17,742 nucleotides of DNA from DSAD01 sp036825155 (GCA_036825155.1 DAISYU010000068.1:1-17742); one strand, 5' to 3'; numbered from the stretch's first letter, positions 6,647 through 14,887 are shown. Translations and numbers: made by a program. The notes: generated by a model from the sequence alone, not told the origin.

Positions 6647-8026
6647 ATGACTGAAAAACCACGGGTAGCTATTGTCAAAGAAGAGTTCCCCATCTCTACA
6701 ACCACGATTGAGGCAATGGTGAGGAGGGCTGTCGACCTCGCAGGGGGTCTGTCCGGAAAGATCAGGCCCGGCGACCACGTGGTGATCAAGCCGAATCTGT
6801 TCGCCCCATACCCTCCTCCCATATCTGTGGACAGGAGGGTCGTTGCAGCCGTGGTGAGGCTTGCGCGGGAGGCCGGCGCTGCCCGGGTCACCGTCATCGA
6901 AGGTGTGAGCGTGGGGACGCTCATGAAACGGGTGAACCCGGAGATCTCTGTTGCAGGCGGAACGCAGCGGGGTTTCGGCTCCGTTGAGGTCATGCACATG
7001 CTCGGGGTGAAACAGGCGGTGGAAGAGGCCGGCGGTGAGGTGGTCGGGGTCGAGGATGCGGACAAGACCATCGTCGATATCGAAGGGGGCATGGCCCTGC
7101 ACAGGGTGAATTATCCCACGGTAGTACTCGATGCCGACTGTTTCATCAACATCCCGGCCATGAAGACGCATACCATGACCATGGTGACGCTGGGCCTGAA
7201 GAATCTCCAGGGACTTCTGGACGCCAAGGGCAGGTACTTCTCTCACCGGGATGACCTGGACCAGCACATGGTGGATATCAACAAGATCAGGAAGCCGGAC
7301 CTCACCGTGCTCGACGGGCTCATCGCCATGGAGGGCATGGGCGCTGGCGAAGGCGGCAGCCCGGTGGAGATGGGGATCATCATGGCAGGTCAAGACGTGG
7401 TTGCTCTGGACTCAATTGCCTCCATGTGCATGGGGATCGACAATCCGCTCCTTGTGGGGACCACCAGGATTGCCAACCACGAAGGTCTCGGGTGCGGCAA
7501 TCCATTCCTCATCGATGTAGTGGGGAATACCATCGATGAAGCAAAGAAGAAGCTCGCACTGCCCATCAACTACACCCAGCCCATCGAGACCATTGTCACC
7601 GGGGTGTATCCCAACATCGATCTCTACATCGGCGGCGCCTGTCCCACGTGTTGGCTCATGACCGCCATGGCCGAAGCTGTCCTGGCAAAGGTTTCACATC
7701 AGAGGTTTTCACTGATCGTGGGGGTGGACCCGAAGGTCCCGCCGAAACTGAAGACCGATCTCGATCACACCTTTTTCCTTGGAGAGTGTGCACTGGCCAC
7801 CACCGGCGATCTGCGCGACATGCGCAACGAGATGCAGCTGAGGGGCATCGACCGCTTCCTGGGGGGCTGTCCGCCGTACGAGCAGCTTCTGGTAAAGCTG
7901 GAAGATACCCTCATCGAGATGGGTTACCTTACGCAGGAGGAACTGATCGAAAAGGCGAAGGAACACAGGGACAAATTCTTTGCGTATTACCGCTCCCATG
8001 ATCCCACGTGGGAGCCGGTGCTGTAG
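6647..8026 (+). CDS. DUF362 protein with cysteine-containing C-terminal extension
   Basis: A 459-residue protein. Residues 1-300 are a DUF362 domain: VVIKPNLF (45-52), KTHTMTMVTLGLKNLQG (173-189), DGLIAMEGMGAGEGG (223-237) and a QDVVALDSIASMCMG block (249-263). Residues 320-459 form an extra domain with ACPTC (Cys332 and Cys335), LGECA (Cys381) and GGCPPYEQ (Cys408), which could bind an iron-sulfur cluster or another metal. Some DUF362 proteins carry ferredoxin domains; this arrangement is different and I do not recognise it. ATG 6647 is preferred over ATG 6614 because GGGGAGGA lies eight bases upstream. No signal peptide is seen. It sits between the HAD phosphatase and the FGGY kinase in a likely operon. 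The function is unknown; association with nickel-pincer enzymes is inference from position. Confidence 0.9.
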   Translation: MTEKPRVAIVKEEFPISTTTIEAMVRRAVDLAGGLSGKIRPGDHVVIKPNLFAPYPPPISVDRRVVAAVVRLAREAGAARVTVIEGVSVGTLMKRVNPEISVAGGTQRGFGSVEVMHMLGVKQAVEEAGGEVVGVEDADKTIVDIEGGMALHRVNYPTVVLDADCFINIPAMKTHTMTMVTLGLKNLQGLLDAKGRYFSHRDDLDQHMVDINKIRKPDLTVLDGLIAMEGMGAGEGGSPVEMGIIMAGQDVVALDSIASMCMGIDNPLLVGTTRIANHEGLGCGNPFLIDVVGNTIDEAKKKLALPINYTQPIETIVTGVYPNIDLYIGGACPTCWLMTAMAEAVLAKVSHQRFSLIVGVDPKVPPKLKTDLDHTFFLGECALATTGDLRDMRNEMQLRGIDRFLGGCPPYEQLLVKLEDTLIEMGYLTQEELIEKAKEHRDKFFAYYRSHDPTWEPVL

Positions 8027-8069
8027 CAGGCTAGAGTAGTACCTATAATGGAGCATGTGTGGAGGGGGT

Positions 8070-9629
8070 ATGGCTGATAAGAAGTATGTAATTGCACTGG
8101 ATTCAGGGACACAGAGTGTCAGGGCGATTCTCTTTGACCGGCAGGGGACCGAGCTTGACATAGCGCAGGCCCAGCATGAGCCGTATTTCTCCCTGCATCC
8201 GGGGTGGGCGGAACAAAGCCCGGACGACTACTGGGCAAAACTCTGCCAAGTCACCAATGATCTCATGAAAAAGATCTCCGTCGATCCGAAAGAGATTACC
8301 GGTGTGGGGATCACCACCCAGCGCGGCACCTTTGTCCCGGTCGACAGGCAGGGCAATCCATTGAGACCTGCCATCATCTGGCTCGACCAGCGCACGGTCT
8401 CGGACCCACCCCCGCTGAGCACTGCTGCAAAGGTTCTCTTCGGTGTTGCCGGGATGAGCGAAGCAATACGGTATGTGAGGAAAAACTCCAAGTTCCTGTG
8501 GATCAGGCAGTATGAACCGGAGATCTACAACAAGGCATACAAGTTCATGCAGATATCGGGCTGGTTCGTGAACCGGCTGACAGGGGAGTTCAAGGACTCG
8601 GTGGGAATGGTCACGGGTATGTGGCCCCTGGATTATAAAAAACTCGCCTGGCATTCCCTCAAGCAGGCCTATGAGGCCTTCGGCCTGGAGCGCGAGCATA
8701 TGGTCGATGTCTTCACACCGGATACTATTCTCGGTCATATAACCCCGGCTGCATCTGCCGAGACCGGTCTGCCCGAGGGCCTGCCTGTTGTAGTGGGGGC
8801 CGGTGACAAGCAGTCCGAGCTGCTCGGTGCAGGTGCCCTGCACCCGAGCATCGGGGTGATCAGCTATGGTACGGCAACCTGCATGGAGGTGATCACCCGA
8901 AAATATATTGCTGACAAGGAGATGAAGTTTTTCACGTGGCCTGCGGCACTACCCCATGCATGGGACATCGAGATGTTTATCTTCCGCGGCTTTTGGATGG
9001 TCACCTGGTTCAAGCAGGAGTTCGGTCATCGCGAAGCCATAGAGGCGCAGAAACGGGGGGTTGCCCCGGAGGTGATCTTTGACGAGGTGATACGGGATAT
9101 CCCGCCCGGGTCAATGGGACTCATGTTGCAGCCCTACTGGTCGCCCATGGTCTATTCCAAGCATGCTAAAGGTTCCATTATCGGGTTCGGGGATGTGCAT
9201 ACCAGGGCCCACATTTACCGGGCCATCCTCGAGGGGATCGGCTACGAACTCAGAAGAATGTCTGAAATCGTCATAAAGAAAAACGGAACTCCTCTGAAGG
9301 AGATACGAGTGGGTGGTGGAGGATCCCGCAGCGATGTGGCGGTACAGATTGCGGCTGACATATTCAACCTCCCGGCATCGCGCATGGTCACCTCGGAGAT
9401 CTGCGGGCTCGGTGCGGCAATTGATACTGCCGTGGGGACAGGTATGTATGCCTCGTTTGACGAAGCTGTCTCCGCCATGACAAAAAAGGGTAAAACCTTC
9501 GAACCCAGTCCCGAAAATCACAGGATTTATAATGATCTCTACCAGGAGGTGTACAAGAACACCTATAAGGCAATGGAGCCTCTGTATAAAAAGATAGCAT
9601 CCATCACCGGGTATCCTGCAGAGGATTGA
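8070..9629 (+). CDS. FGGY-family carbohydrate kinase
   Basis: A 519-residue FGGY kinase of the usual length (480-550), transferring phosphate from ATP to a sugar or polyol. The N-terminal phosphate motif is ALDSGTQSVRAILFD (9-23). Family blocks GITTQRGTF (80-88) and IIWLDQRT (102-109) follow. Asp246 in VVGAGDKQSELLGAGA is the predicted catalytic base. ISYGTATCMEV (264-274) and the C-terminal VGGGGSRSDVAVQIAADIFN complete the ATP-binding half. Xylulo-, glycero- or other sugar kinase identity cannot be read, so no symbol is given. ATG 8070 is chosen because GGAGGGGG precedes it; an in-frame ATG at 8055 is less well placed. It begins 43 nt after the DUF362 stop and ends the cluster. Confidence 0.93.
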   Translation: MADKKYVIALDSGTQSVRAILFDRQGTELDIAQAQHEPYFSLHPGWAEQSPDDYWAKLCQVTNDLMKKISVDPKEITGVGITTQRGTFVPVDRQGNPLRPAIIWLDQRTVSDPPPLSTAAKVLFGVAGMSEAIRYVRKNSKFLWIRQYEPEIYNKAYKFMQISGWFVNRLTGEFKDSVGMVTGMWPLDYKKLAWHSLKQAYEAFGLEREHMVDVFTPDTILGHITPAASAETGLPEGLPVVVGAGDKQSELLGAGALHPSIGVISYGTATCMEVITRKYIADKEMKFFTWPAALPHAWDIEMFIFRGFWMVTWFKQEFGHREAIEAQKRGVAPEVIFDEVIRDIPPGSMGLMLQPYWSPMVYSKHAKGSIIGFGDVHTRAHIYRAILEGIGYELRRMSEIVIKKNGTPLKEIRVGGGGSRSDVAVQIAADIFNLPASRMVTSEICGLGAAIDTAVGTGMYASFDEAVSAMTKKGKTFEPSPENHRIYNDLYQEVYKNTYKAMEPLYKKIASITGYPAED

Positions 9630-10067
9630 TGGCCACGTGTAAAGTCTGAAAGTATGTCATTAGCCTCCTTGCAAGGATATAGGGGTAGGGGGTTGCTTTC
9701 TGCGAAGCTGTCAGGATTGACACGACAGAGAAAAACGGGATGCCGGTACCGAAGCCGCGTGGACCATATACTGCTGAAGAAACTGCAGCGGCAGGGAGAA
9801 AGTGCTTCTTGCAGAGGAACCTTTCAGATAAAAATACGTAGTTATTTTGATGGACTCCATCGACAGATAGCTGTATAGTTGCAGATGTATTTGTGTAAGT
9901 ATTGAACAAAGACTTGTTGAATACTGTGTCTTATATTGGGAGGATCTATGACGTAGTCCTTTTCTGCCAATAATATCCGGATAGTATGCAATATGTGTGG
10001 TAAAATTATAGCAGCTGGACCCTGTTTCCTTTTATTTCACGGGAATGATTTGAGAGGAGAAAATGTC
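9630..10067 (+). other. Intergenic region between FGGY kinase and barrel gene
   Basis: 438 nt with no convincing gene. Frames of 74 codons (plus strand) and 101 codons (minus strand) lack ribosome binding sites and family character. A ten-base palindrome CCTTGCAAGG lies at 9667-9676. No strong terminator follows the kinase. The 3' half is A+T-rich and holds the promoter candidate for the exported-protein cluster. Confidence 0.6.
9998..10006 (+). promoter_or_regulatory. Candidate extended -10 promoter for exported cluster
   Basis: TGGTAAAAT matches an extended -10 element (TGn before TAAAAT, five of six). No good -35 lies 17 nt upstream, as is usual for extended -10 promoters. The start would be about 55 nt before ATG 10068. 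Confidence 0.35.
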
Positions 10068-10730
10068 ATGAAAAGATGTTTGTTCATGGTAATCAGTGCA
10101 GTTTTTGTTTTGACCCCGGCAGTCATTCAGGCAGAGCAGAAAGCTCTTCTTGGGACCGGCAACTTTGCGGTGAAGATAGATTATATGGCTTTTTCCGGCG
10201 ATTTTTATGATGAGATACACGATGATGATAGCGCGTATGTCGGTATTGAAGGATACGGCAGAATCGCCCCGAATATTTACTTCGGGGGAGAGCTTGGTTT
10301 CGGTTCGGTATCCTCGGAAAATATTTTCAGTTCGATCCTGTATGGCTTGTTAGATGCTGAACATGACGAGGTAACCGCAGATTTCACCTTCTTAGAGCTG
10401 AATGCAAAGTATGCAAAGGACCTGGGGCGGTATTTTGTTTTTGATGCCGGGGGCGGGCTGTCTCTGAATAATGCCAATGTCAGCTTCGAAACGTACGATT
10501 GGGTTGATGTGGGAGGGACCAGAATATCTACGCTTACCGCCAAGAGGGAAGAATCACAATGGCTCTTTGGCGGACAGATCTTTGCAGACCTCACCTTTAA
10601 ATTTCACTGGTTCATGATGGGTGTCAACGCCAAGTACCAGGTAACAACGGATTTCGAAGACTCGGCCTCCGGGTACAAGTTCTCTTTGAATAACTGGCGA
10701 TTCGGCATGCAGCTGGGTGGACTATTTTAA
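10068..10730 (+). CDS. Outer-membrane beta-barrel protein, unknown function
   Basis: A 220-residue exported protein. A Sec signal peptide spans about 1-22: basic MKR, a hydrophobic core, then VIQA before Glu-Gln. The mature part alternates polar and hydrophobic residues in strand-length runs with Gly and aromatics (GIEGYGRIAPNIYFGGELGF, FLELNAKYAKDL, WFMMGVNAKYQV) and ends NWRFGMQLGGLF. The terminal Phe is the usual outer-membrane insertion signal. It resembles a small, probably eight-stranded barrel of the OmpA/OmpX type without a periplasmic domain. ATG 10068 has GAGGAGA eight bases upstream, and the frame upstream of it lacks family character. A second barrel gene follows after 80 nt. No specific substrate or role can be assigned. 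Confidence 0.78.
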   Translation: MKRCLFMVISAVFVLTPAVIQAEQKALLGTGNFAVKIDYMAFSGDFYDEIHDDDSAYVGIEGYGRIAPNIYFGGELGFGSVSSENIFSSILYGLLDAEHDEVTADFTFLELNAKYAKDLGRYFVFDAGGGLSLNNANVSFETYDWVDVGGTRISTLTAKREESQWLFGGQIFADLTFKFHWFMMGVNAKYQVTTDFEDSASGYKFSLNNWRFGMQLGGLF

Positions 10731-10810
10731 AGGCTTCTCGTGGTGCCATGGTTTCAGTGAGGAGACGGTTCTCGCGCTCGATTTAATAAAACGTAAAAAG
10801 AAGGTGTGCC

Positions 10811-11428
10811 ATGAAAAAGGCTGTTGTTTTCATTATTATCTGCTTGGTGTTGTCACTCCCTGGCCAGGCCTTGTGCTCTGCGGAAAAGGACCCCGGACGC
10901 TGGAGCGGGAATGTAAATCTCTTTCTGGGAGAAAAATTCCTGGACGAGGACAACTGGGAACCCGTGGATCAACAGTTTGAAATGGGCCTCCTAATGGATA
11001 TAGACTTCAAACATCGCTGGATCCCGTTCAGTCTTGCCCTCGATCTGTTGTATTCCAGGGGTGAAGATGACGTTGGAACCCTTGATCTGGGGGTTGGGAC
11101 CTTTTACACGAACGTGGATTCCCGGATCATTGAACTGGATCTGGGTATCCGTAAGATCTGGGAGGCCCCGAAACATATCAGGCCGTTTATTGGTGGAGGG
11201 CTTGCCATCATCAACGGCGAAATGAAGGCAGAATCGATCGGGGTATCGGTCTCTGACGATGAGACCGGATACGGAATGTGGGCGGACATCGGCGTATACG
11301 TTATGCTCTCAGAACGCTTCAATCTGGGCATCGACGCGAGATGGTCGAAGGCCGAGATTGATCTGTTCGACAGGGAGGCCAAGGTCGGCGGGTGGCACAT
11401 CGGTGCTCTGGCAGGCCTGCACTGGTAG
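10811..11428 (+). CDS. Second outer-membrane beta-barrel protein
   Basis: A 205-residue exported protein with a signal peptide of about 23 residues: MKK, a long hydrophobic core, then cleavage near LCSA before Glu-Lys. The mature chain shows alternating strand patterns (RWIPFSLALDLLYSRG, RPFIGGGLAIING, FNLGIDARWSKAEI) and ends GGWHIGALAGLHW, a terminal aromatic typical of outer-membrane barrels. It shows no obvious sequence similarity to the preceding barrel beyond general composition, so it is probably not a recent duplicate. AGAAGG lies six bases before ATG 10811. It is 41 nt upstream of the TPR gene. Function is not recognised. Confidence 0.75.
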   Translation: MKKAVVFIIICLVLSLPGQALCSAEKDPGRWSGNVNLFLGEKFLDEDNWEPVDQQFEMGLLMDIDFKHRWIPFSLALDLLYSRGEDDVGTLDLGVGTFYTNVDSRIIELDLGIRKIWEAPKHIRPFIGGGLAIINGEMKAESIGVSVSDDETGYGMWADIGVYVMLSERFNLGIDARWSKAEIDLFDREAKVGGWHIGALAGLHW

Positions 11429-11437
11429 GCTGGCGAC

Positions 11438-11463
11438 TTGAGAGAAACCTCTCAAAAGGAGAG
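11438..11463 (+). promoter_or_regulatory. Overlapping alternative hairpins at the TPR gene leader
   Basis: TTGAGAG (11438-11444) pairs perfectly with CTCTCAA (11449-11455) over the loop AAAC. The same CTCTC (11449-11453) can instead pair with GAGAG (11459-11463), which covers the AAGGAGAG ribosome binding site. The two folds exclude each other, so a translational switch is conceivable. Both are short, and the first is the more stable. Confidence 0.3.
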
Positions 11464-11469
11464 ATGATT

Positions 11470-11979
11470 ATGGTTCGACGAGTGCTTGTTTTTGGCTGTG
11501 CCTTAAGCGTTTTTTTCGCCTCGTTCATCTGTATCGCGCAGGGGCAGGCTCTATCGCAGGAGATAGCGCAGGACGAGGTCTTCTATAACGAACAGGGATT
11601 GAGTTTTTTCAACCAGGGATACTACACGTCGCTGCCCCAGGGGCGCCCGCAGGAGGCGCAGCAGCTTTTTGAACAGGCGATTGCCGCATTCAAGCAGTCA
11701 ATTGCCATAAATGAGACCTATGCTGATGCGCACCGCAATCTGGCCCGTGTCTACTATGTGCAGAAGCGGTTTGCTGATGCTGCCCAGGAATATGAGAGAC
11801 TCATAGAACTGATGCCCGAAGATATCGATATGTACGTCAAGCTGGCTACTGCACATGCAAATCAGGAAAAATACCCCGAGGCAATCGATGTGCTGGAAAG
11901 GGCAAAAGAGGTCGCGGACGACGAGCATGTTGTTAGTTTGCTGAACGAGTTCCTTCAGCGGCTGCAGCAAAATGATTAA
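11470..11979 (+). CDS. Exported tetratricopeptide-repeat protein
   Basis: A 169-residue protein with an N-terminal signal peptide (MVRR, a hydrophobic core to about residue 22, cleavage near AQG). The remainder is helical TPR-like: a first repeat starting around 37-52 and continuing at 62-80 after a short insertion rich in Gln and Pro, a clear second repeat (ADAHRNLARVYYVQKRFADA, about 85-104) and a third (DMYVKLATAHANQEKYPEA, about 120-138). TPRs mediate protein contacts, so a periplasmic adaptor for the neighbouring barrels or hydrolases is plausible. ATG 11470 is preferred because AAGGAG ends seven bases upstream, while ATG 11464 is almost touching the site. Its stop lies 31 nt before the phosphoesterase start. 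Confidence 0.87.
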   Translation: MVRRVLVFGCALSVFFASFICIAQGQALSQEIAQDEVFYNEQGLSFFNQGYYTSLPQGRPQEAQQLFEQAIAAFKQSIAINETYADAHRNLARVYYVQKRFADAAQEYERLIELMPEDIDMYVKLATAHANQEKYPEAIDVLERAKEVADDEHVVSLLNEFLQRLQQND

Positions 11980-12010
11980 AGTCCAGCGTGTAAAAAGGGG
12001 AGGGTTGAAT

Positions 12011-13441
12011 ATGTTTTGGACTATACGATCGAAAGAATCCATGGCCGTATGTGCAGCCTTCATCTTCATGTTTTTCGTCTGTATTCCCTGTCCGGTGCAT
12101 GCCAGTGACCCTTACTGTGCATCTTACAGTACTGACAATGAAAAGATATTCTGGTTCATCCAGACCTCTGACGTCCATATCGGTGCCAAGGGTTTTCCCG
12201 GAAGCGAGAATCTGGAATGGTTCGTGAGTGAAGCCAAAAATGTCATAAACCCCTCTTTTATTGTCGTGACCGGAGACCTGACCGATTGCACCAACTGGAA
12301 TGATCTGGGGTATCCGGACGGCCCGCATATCGAAGAATGGCAGGAATACTGGGACATTGTGAACGGCAATGGAATGACTGCAGATTTTTTCTACGATCTT
12401 CCGGGCAACCATGATCATTTTGGCGATCAAATCTTTGCTTATTATCTGGATAACTCGATACAGGGCAGGGCCACGGGGCAGACCCAGTTTTCATGGACGC
12501 GGACCTTTGACTTCGGGACGTATCATTTCCTGGGTATCAACACGTGCGGGAATGATGGCGCTGATTTCAGCATGTTCCCGCCCACCTATGGGGACAATGC
12601 AGGGCTGGATACACTTGAGCTGGAGTTTATCCAGAACAACCTCGAGGCGAACAAGGATGCGGACCTCACCATGATCTTCGGCCACCATCTCATCTGCAAG
12701 CGGGAAACGGACTGGTCATATGTTACCGGCGATGCCCTTGAGGAGATGACCATGACCGCGCTGATCTACGGCGGCGAAGCGTTTACAGCGCTGATGGAGT
12801 ATTATCATCCGCTCATGTACTCCTACGGCCACAGCCATGTGTACCGCGAAGAGTTTTTTGTCAAGGACATGTCCGAAGGGGTCATCTACCTCAATGTGGC
12901 ATCACTTTCGAAGAATGATGATAAAAATTACAATATCATTGCCATTGACAACAACGGCATTTCAACGACGCCTCATACTGTGGGAGTATGGCCTGCGGTC
13001 ATCATTACCGCTCCCCTGGACAAAAATCTCGGCATGGAACAAGATCCCTACACAGCCGATGCCGAAGATCTTACCGGGGATTCAACTCCGGTCAGGGCCC
13101 TGGTTTTCGACACGAACCCGGTAACACGGGTCGATTACAGGATGTATAAAATAACAGAAGATGTAGGTGATATTGTGGGCACCGGTGTGAATATTATCGG
13201 CGGGCTCGTGGAAAGCGAGGACATGTGGTGTCCCATGACCCAGGTGGCCCCCACCCATCCAAGCTACCCCTACTTATGGGAGGCGGACTGCCCGAATCCC
13301 CTCGAGGGGGGTGATTACACCGTCGAGGTCCGTGCCATGGGTTCTACAACACAGAGAGATGCAGTCCCGACGGCCTTTCCTGAAGATCCGGTGGATGATG
13401 AGGGCATATGTTTCATTACTGCTGCGGGGAACGGCAGATAA
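12011..13441 (+). CDS. Exported metallophosphoesterase, TMEM62-like
   Basis: A 476-residue secreted calcineurin-like phosphoesterase. The signal peptide spans about 1-31, with cleavage near VHA before Ser-Asp. All five metal motifs are present: SDVH (Asp54, His56), GDLTD (Asp89), GNHD (Asn133, His134), GHH (His225) and GHSH (His274, His276). The block VVTGDLTD, the EWQEYWDI segment and a C-terminal Ig-like domain beginning WPAVIITAPLDKNLG match the layout of the TMEM62 family as I recall it, here without membrane helices. A dimetal centre hydrolysing a phosphomonoester or diester outside the cytoplasm is expected; the substrate is unknown. ATG 12011 has GGGGAGGG six bases upstream; ATG 11972, overlapping the previous stop, lacks a site. 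Confidence 0.92.
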   Translation: MFWTIRSKESMAVCAAFIFMFFVCIPCPVHASDPYCASYSTDNEKIFWFIQTSDVHIGAKGFPGSENLEWFVSEAKNVINPSFIVVTGDLTDCTNWNDLGYPDGPHIEEWQEYWDIVNGNGMTADFFYDLPGNHDHFGDQIFAYYLDNSIQGRATGQTQFSWTRTFDFGTYHFLGINTCGNDGADFSMFPPTYGDNAGLDTLELEFIQNNLEANKDADLTMIFGHHLICKRETDWSYVTGDALEEMTMTALIYGGEAFTALMEYYHPLMYSYGHSHVYREEFFVKDMSEGVIYLNVASLSKNDDKNYNIIAIDNNGISTTPHTVGVWPAVIITAPLDKNLGMEQDPYTADAEDLTGDSTPVRALVFDTNPVTRVDYRMYKITEDVGDIVGTGVNIIGGLVESEDMWCPMTQVAPTHPSYPYLWEADCPNPLEGGDYTVEVRAMGSTTQRDAVPTAFPEDPVDDEGICFITAAGNGR

Positions 13442-13467
13442 TAATGAGACCATAAGGGCATAGTTTC

Positions 13468-14802
13468 ATGACAGGGTATACAAAAATCAGCAAAAGGAAT
13501 ATCCGGATGACCTTGGTACTCCCATTGATATGTGGGTTTGGTGTATTCATACTATGCATACTGCTTCTGCAAGGCTGTACCTTGATTCAGCCGAAAGAAA
13601 AGATAGATGGATCCCTCTCAGGTCGCGCGCGGGTGCTGGATGCCCTGGATCCATCGGATATATGTGTCAATGTTGCGGGCAGGTCAGGTCTGCTCTCCAC
13701 GGCGCTACCCAGCAGCAGGCTCAGCTTGTGCAATCCTCTGAGAGAGCTCGATCCGGATGGGTCGCACGGCGGAAGGCCCTTCAGCATGACTCTGTCCGAC
13801 AATACCATTGTGGGGGGTGTGTTTTTTGAATACAATGACGGCACGTCCAATCCCAAGCCCCTGCTCATGGCCAGCTTCGGCTTCCTGCAGGACCGGTGGG
13901 GGACCGAAGCGGCAAAGTTTTACAGCCTTTACCTGAAAGACCCCAACGATCGGATTCCCGCCCATGTCCTGATCCTGGACCACCCAAGTTCGGGGCCGTT
14001 TCTTGCGAAAAACACTTATCTGAGCGTGGGTTCCTATGACGATGCCAGGATGTGGATCGAGATCGCACAAAGGTTCAGGAATGATCTGGCGTTGAGCCGG
14101 ATTCACCTCTTCGGTGTCAGCATGAGCGGCCAGACCGTGGTGCATGCGCTCATTGAAGACCAGCGGCTGGGACTGAATCTCTTTGCCTCGGGCATTGCTG
14201 TCTCCATTGCCCCCGACTTTCACCGGGCACCGGGGAAGCAGCTTGCCCAGCTGAAGACACCCAAGGGAGTCGAGAATCCCTGGGCTGAGTATTTCCACAC
14301 AGTCCCGGAAAAAACATTCGTTGATATGATCCAGCGTCAGGGGGTGTGGATGCTGGTGAAGGAGCAGTTTATCCCCCACTACCGCCTTGCCGGTCCTGCA
14401 GATAAAGCGTTTGCACTCCGATCGAAGGACATGGCGGTCTTCTTCAGGCAGGCTTTTGAAAACCGGATCATCTATCTTCGCGATCACAGGGCTGAAAGCT
14501 GGAACAGCAACTTCAGCCTGGAAGATCTCAATGCCTTCATGACATCCACCCGGATAGCAGGGGTGATCGGCCGTGTGCATACCCCGCTGGTCCTGGTGAG
14601 TGCGTACGACGACCCTGCGGTACAGCGTAACATGTTCCAAGAGGTGGCCTCGGCAGTGGGTGACAACTCGTGGATTGCTGCCTTTGAAACCGAACAGGGC
14701 GGGCACTTCGGTTTCAATCTGCCTTATGGAAAAGACTATCTGGGCAGGGTGATGCGTCTCATGATGGATCCGCAGGTCCTCCAGTCGTGGAACAGCCGGT
14801 AG
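13468..14802 (+). CDS. Lipoprotein alpha/beta hydrolase
   Basis: A 444-residue protein with a type II signal peptide. A basic start (KISKRNIR) and hydrophobic core lead to LLLQGC, with the lipidated Cys at 37. Thr at +2 predicts outer-membrane retention. The alpha/beta-hydrolase fold follows. HVLILDHPSSGP (166-177) occupies the oxyanion-loop region. FGVSMSG places the nucleophile at Ser218, Asp381 or Asp382 lies in VLVSAYDDPAV, and His413 in QGGHFGF. The class is esterase- or peptidase-like; the substrate is unknown. ATG 13468 is kept because it supplies the basic n-region. ATG 13507 has a better ribosome binding site (AAGGA, eight bases) but would leave the signal peptide without positive charge. 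It is the last gene of the exported cluster, 26 nt after the phosphoesterase. Confidence 0.86.
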   Translation: MTGYTKISKRNIRMTLVLPLICGFGVFILCILLLQGCTLIQPKEKIDGSLSGRARVLDALDPSDICVNVAGRSGLLSTALPSSRLSLCNPLRELDPDGSHGGRPFSMTLSDNTIVGGVFFEYNDGTSNPKPLLMASFGFLQDRWGTEAAKFYSLYLKDPNDRIPAHVLILDHPSSGPFLAKNTYLSVGSYDDARMWIEIAQRFRNDLALSRIHLFGVSMSGQTVVHALIEDQRLGLNLFASGIAVSIAPDFHRAPGKQLAQLKTPKGVENPWAEYFHTVPEKTFVDMIQRQGVWMLVKEQFIPHYRLAGPADKAFALRSKDMAVFFRQAFENRIIYLRDHRAESWNSNFSLEDLNAFMTSTRIAGVIGRVHTPLVLVSAYDDPAVQRNMFQEVASAVGDNSWIAAFETEQGGHFGFNLPYGKDYLGRVMRLMMDPQVLQSWNSR

Positions 14803-14852
14803 CAAAACAGTGCAGACCTGTCCGAACCAGGTGTCGTTTACAGGAATGTTTG

Positions 14853-14858
14853 TATAAT
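14853..14858 (+). promoter_or_regulatory. Candidate -10 element for GNAT-hydrolase genes
   Basis: A perfect TATAAT lies 29 nt before ATG 14888, in an 85-nt gap. No TTGACA-like -35 is found at 16-18 nt, which lowers confidence. A start here would leave a leader of about 20 nt, with no clear Shine-Dalgarno site. Confidence 0.4.
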
Positions 14859-14887
14859 AACAACAAAAGAGTGTATAGTTCCTCGCC

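Noticed and set aside
6530..7393. A 287-codon open frame on the minus strand
   Set aside because: It is antisense to the HAD and DUF362 genes, with His-rich composition and no ribosome binding site or domain.
9604..9909. A 101-codon minus-strand frame and a 74-codon plus-strand frame in the 9.6-9.9 kb gap
   Set aside because: Neither has a ribosome binding site, a recognisable domain or coding-like composition; the region is treated as intergenic.
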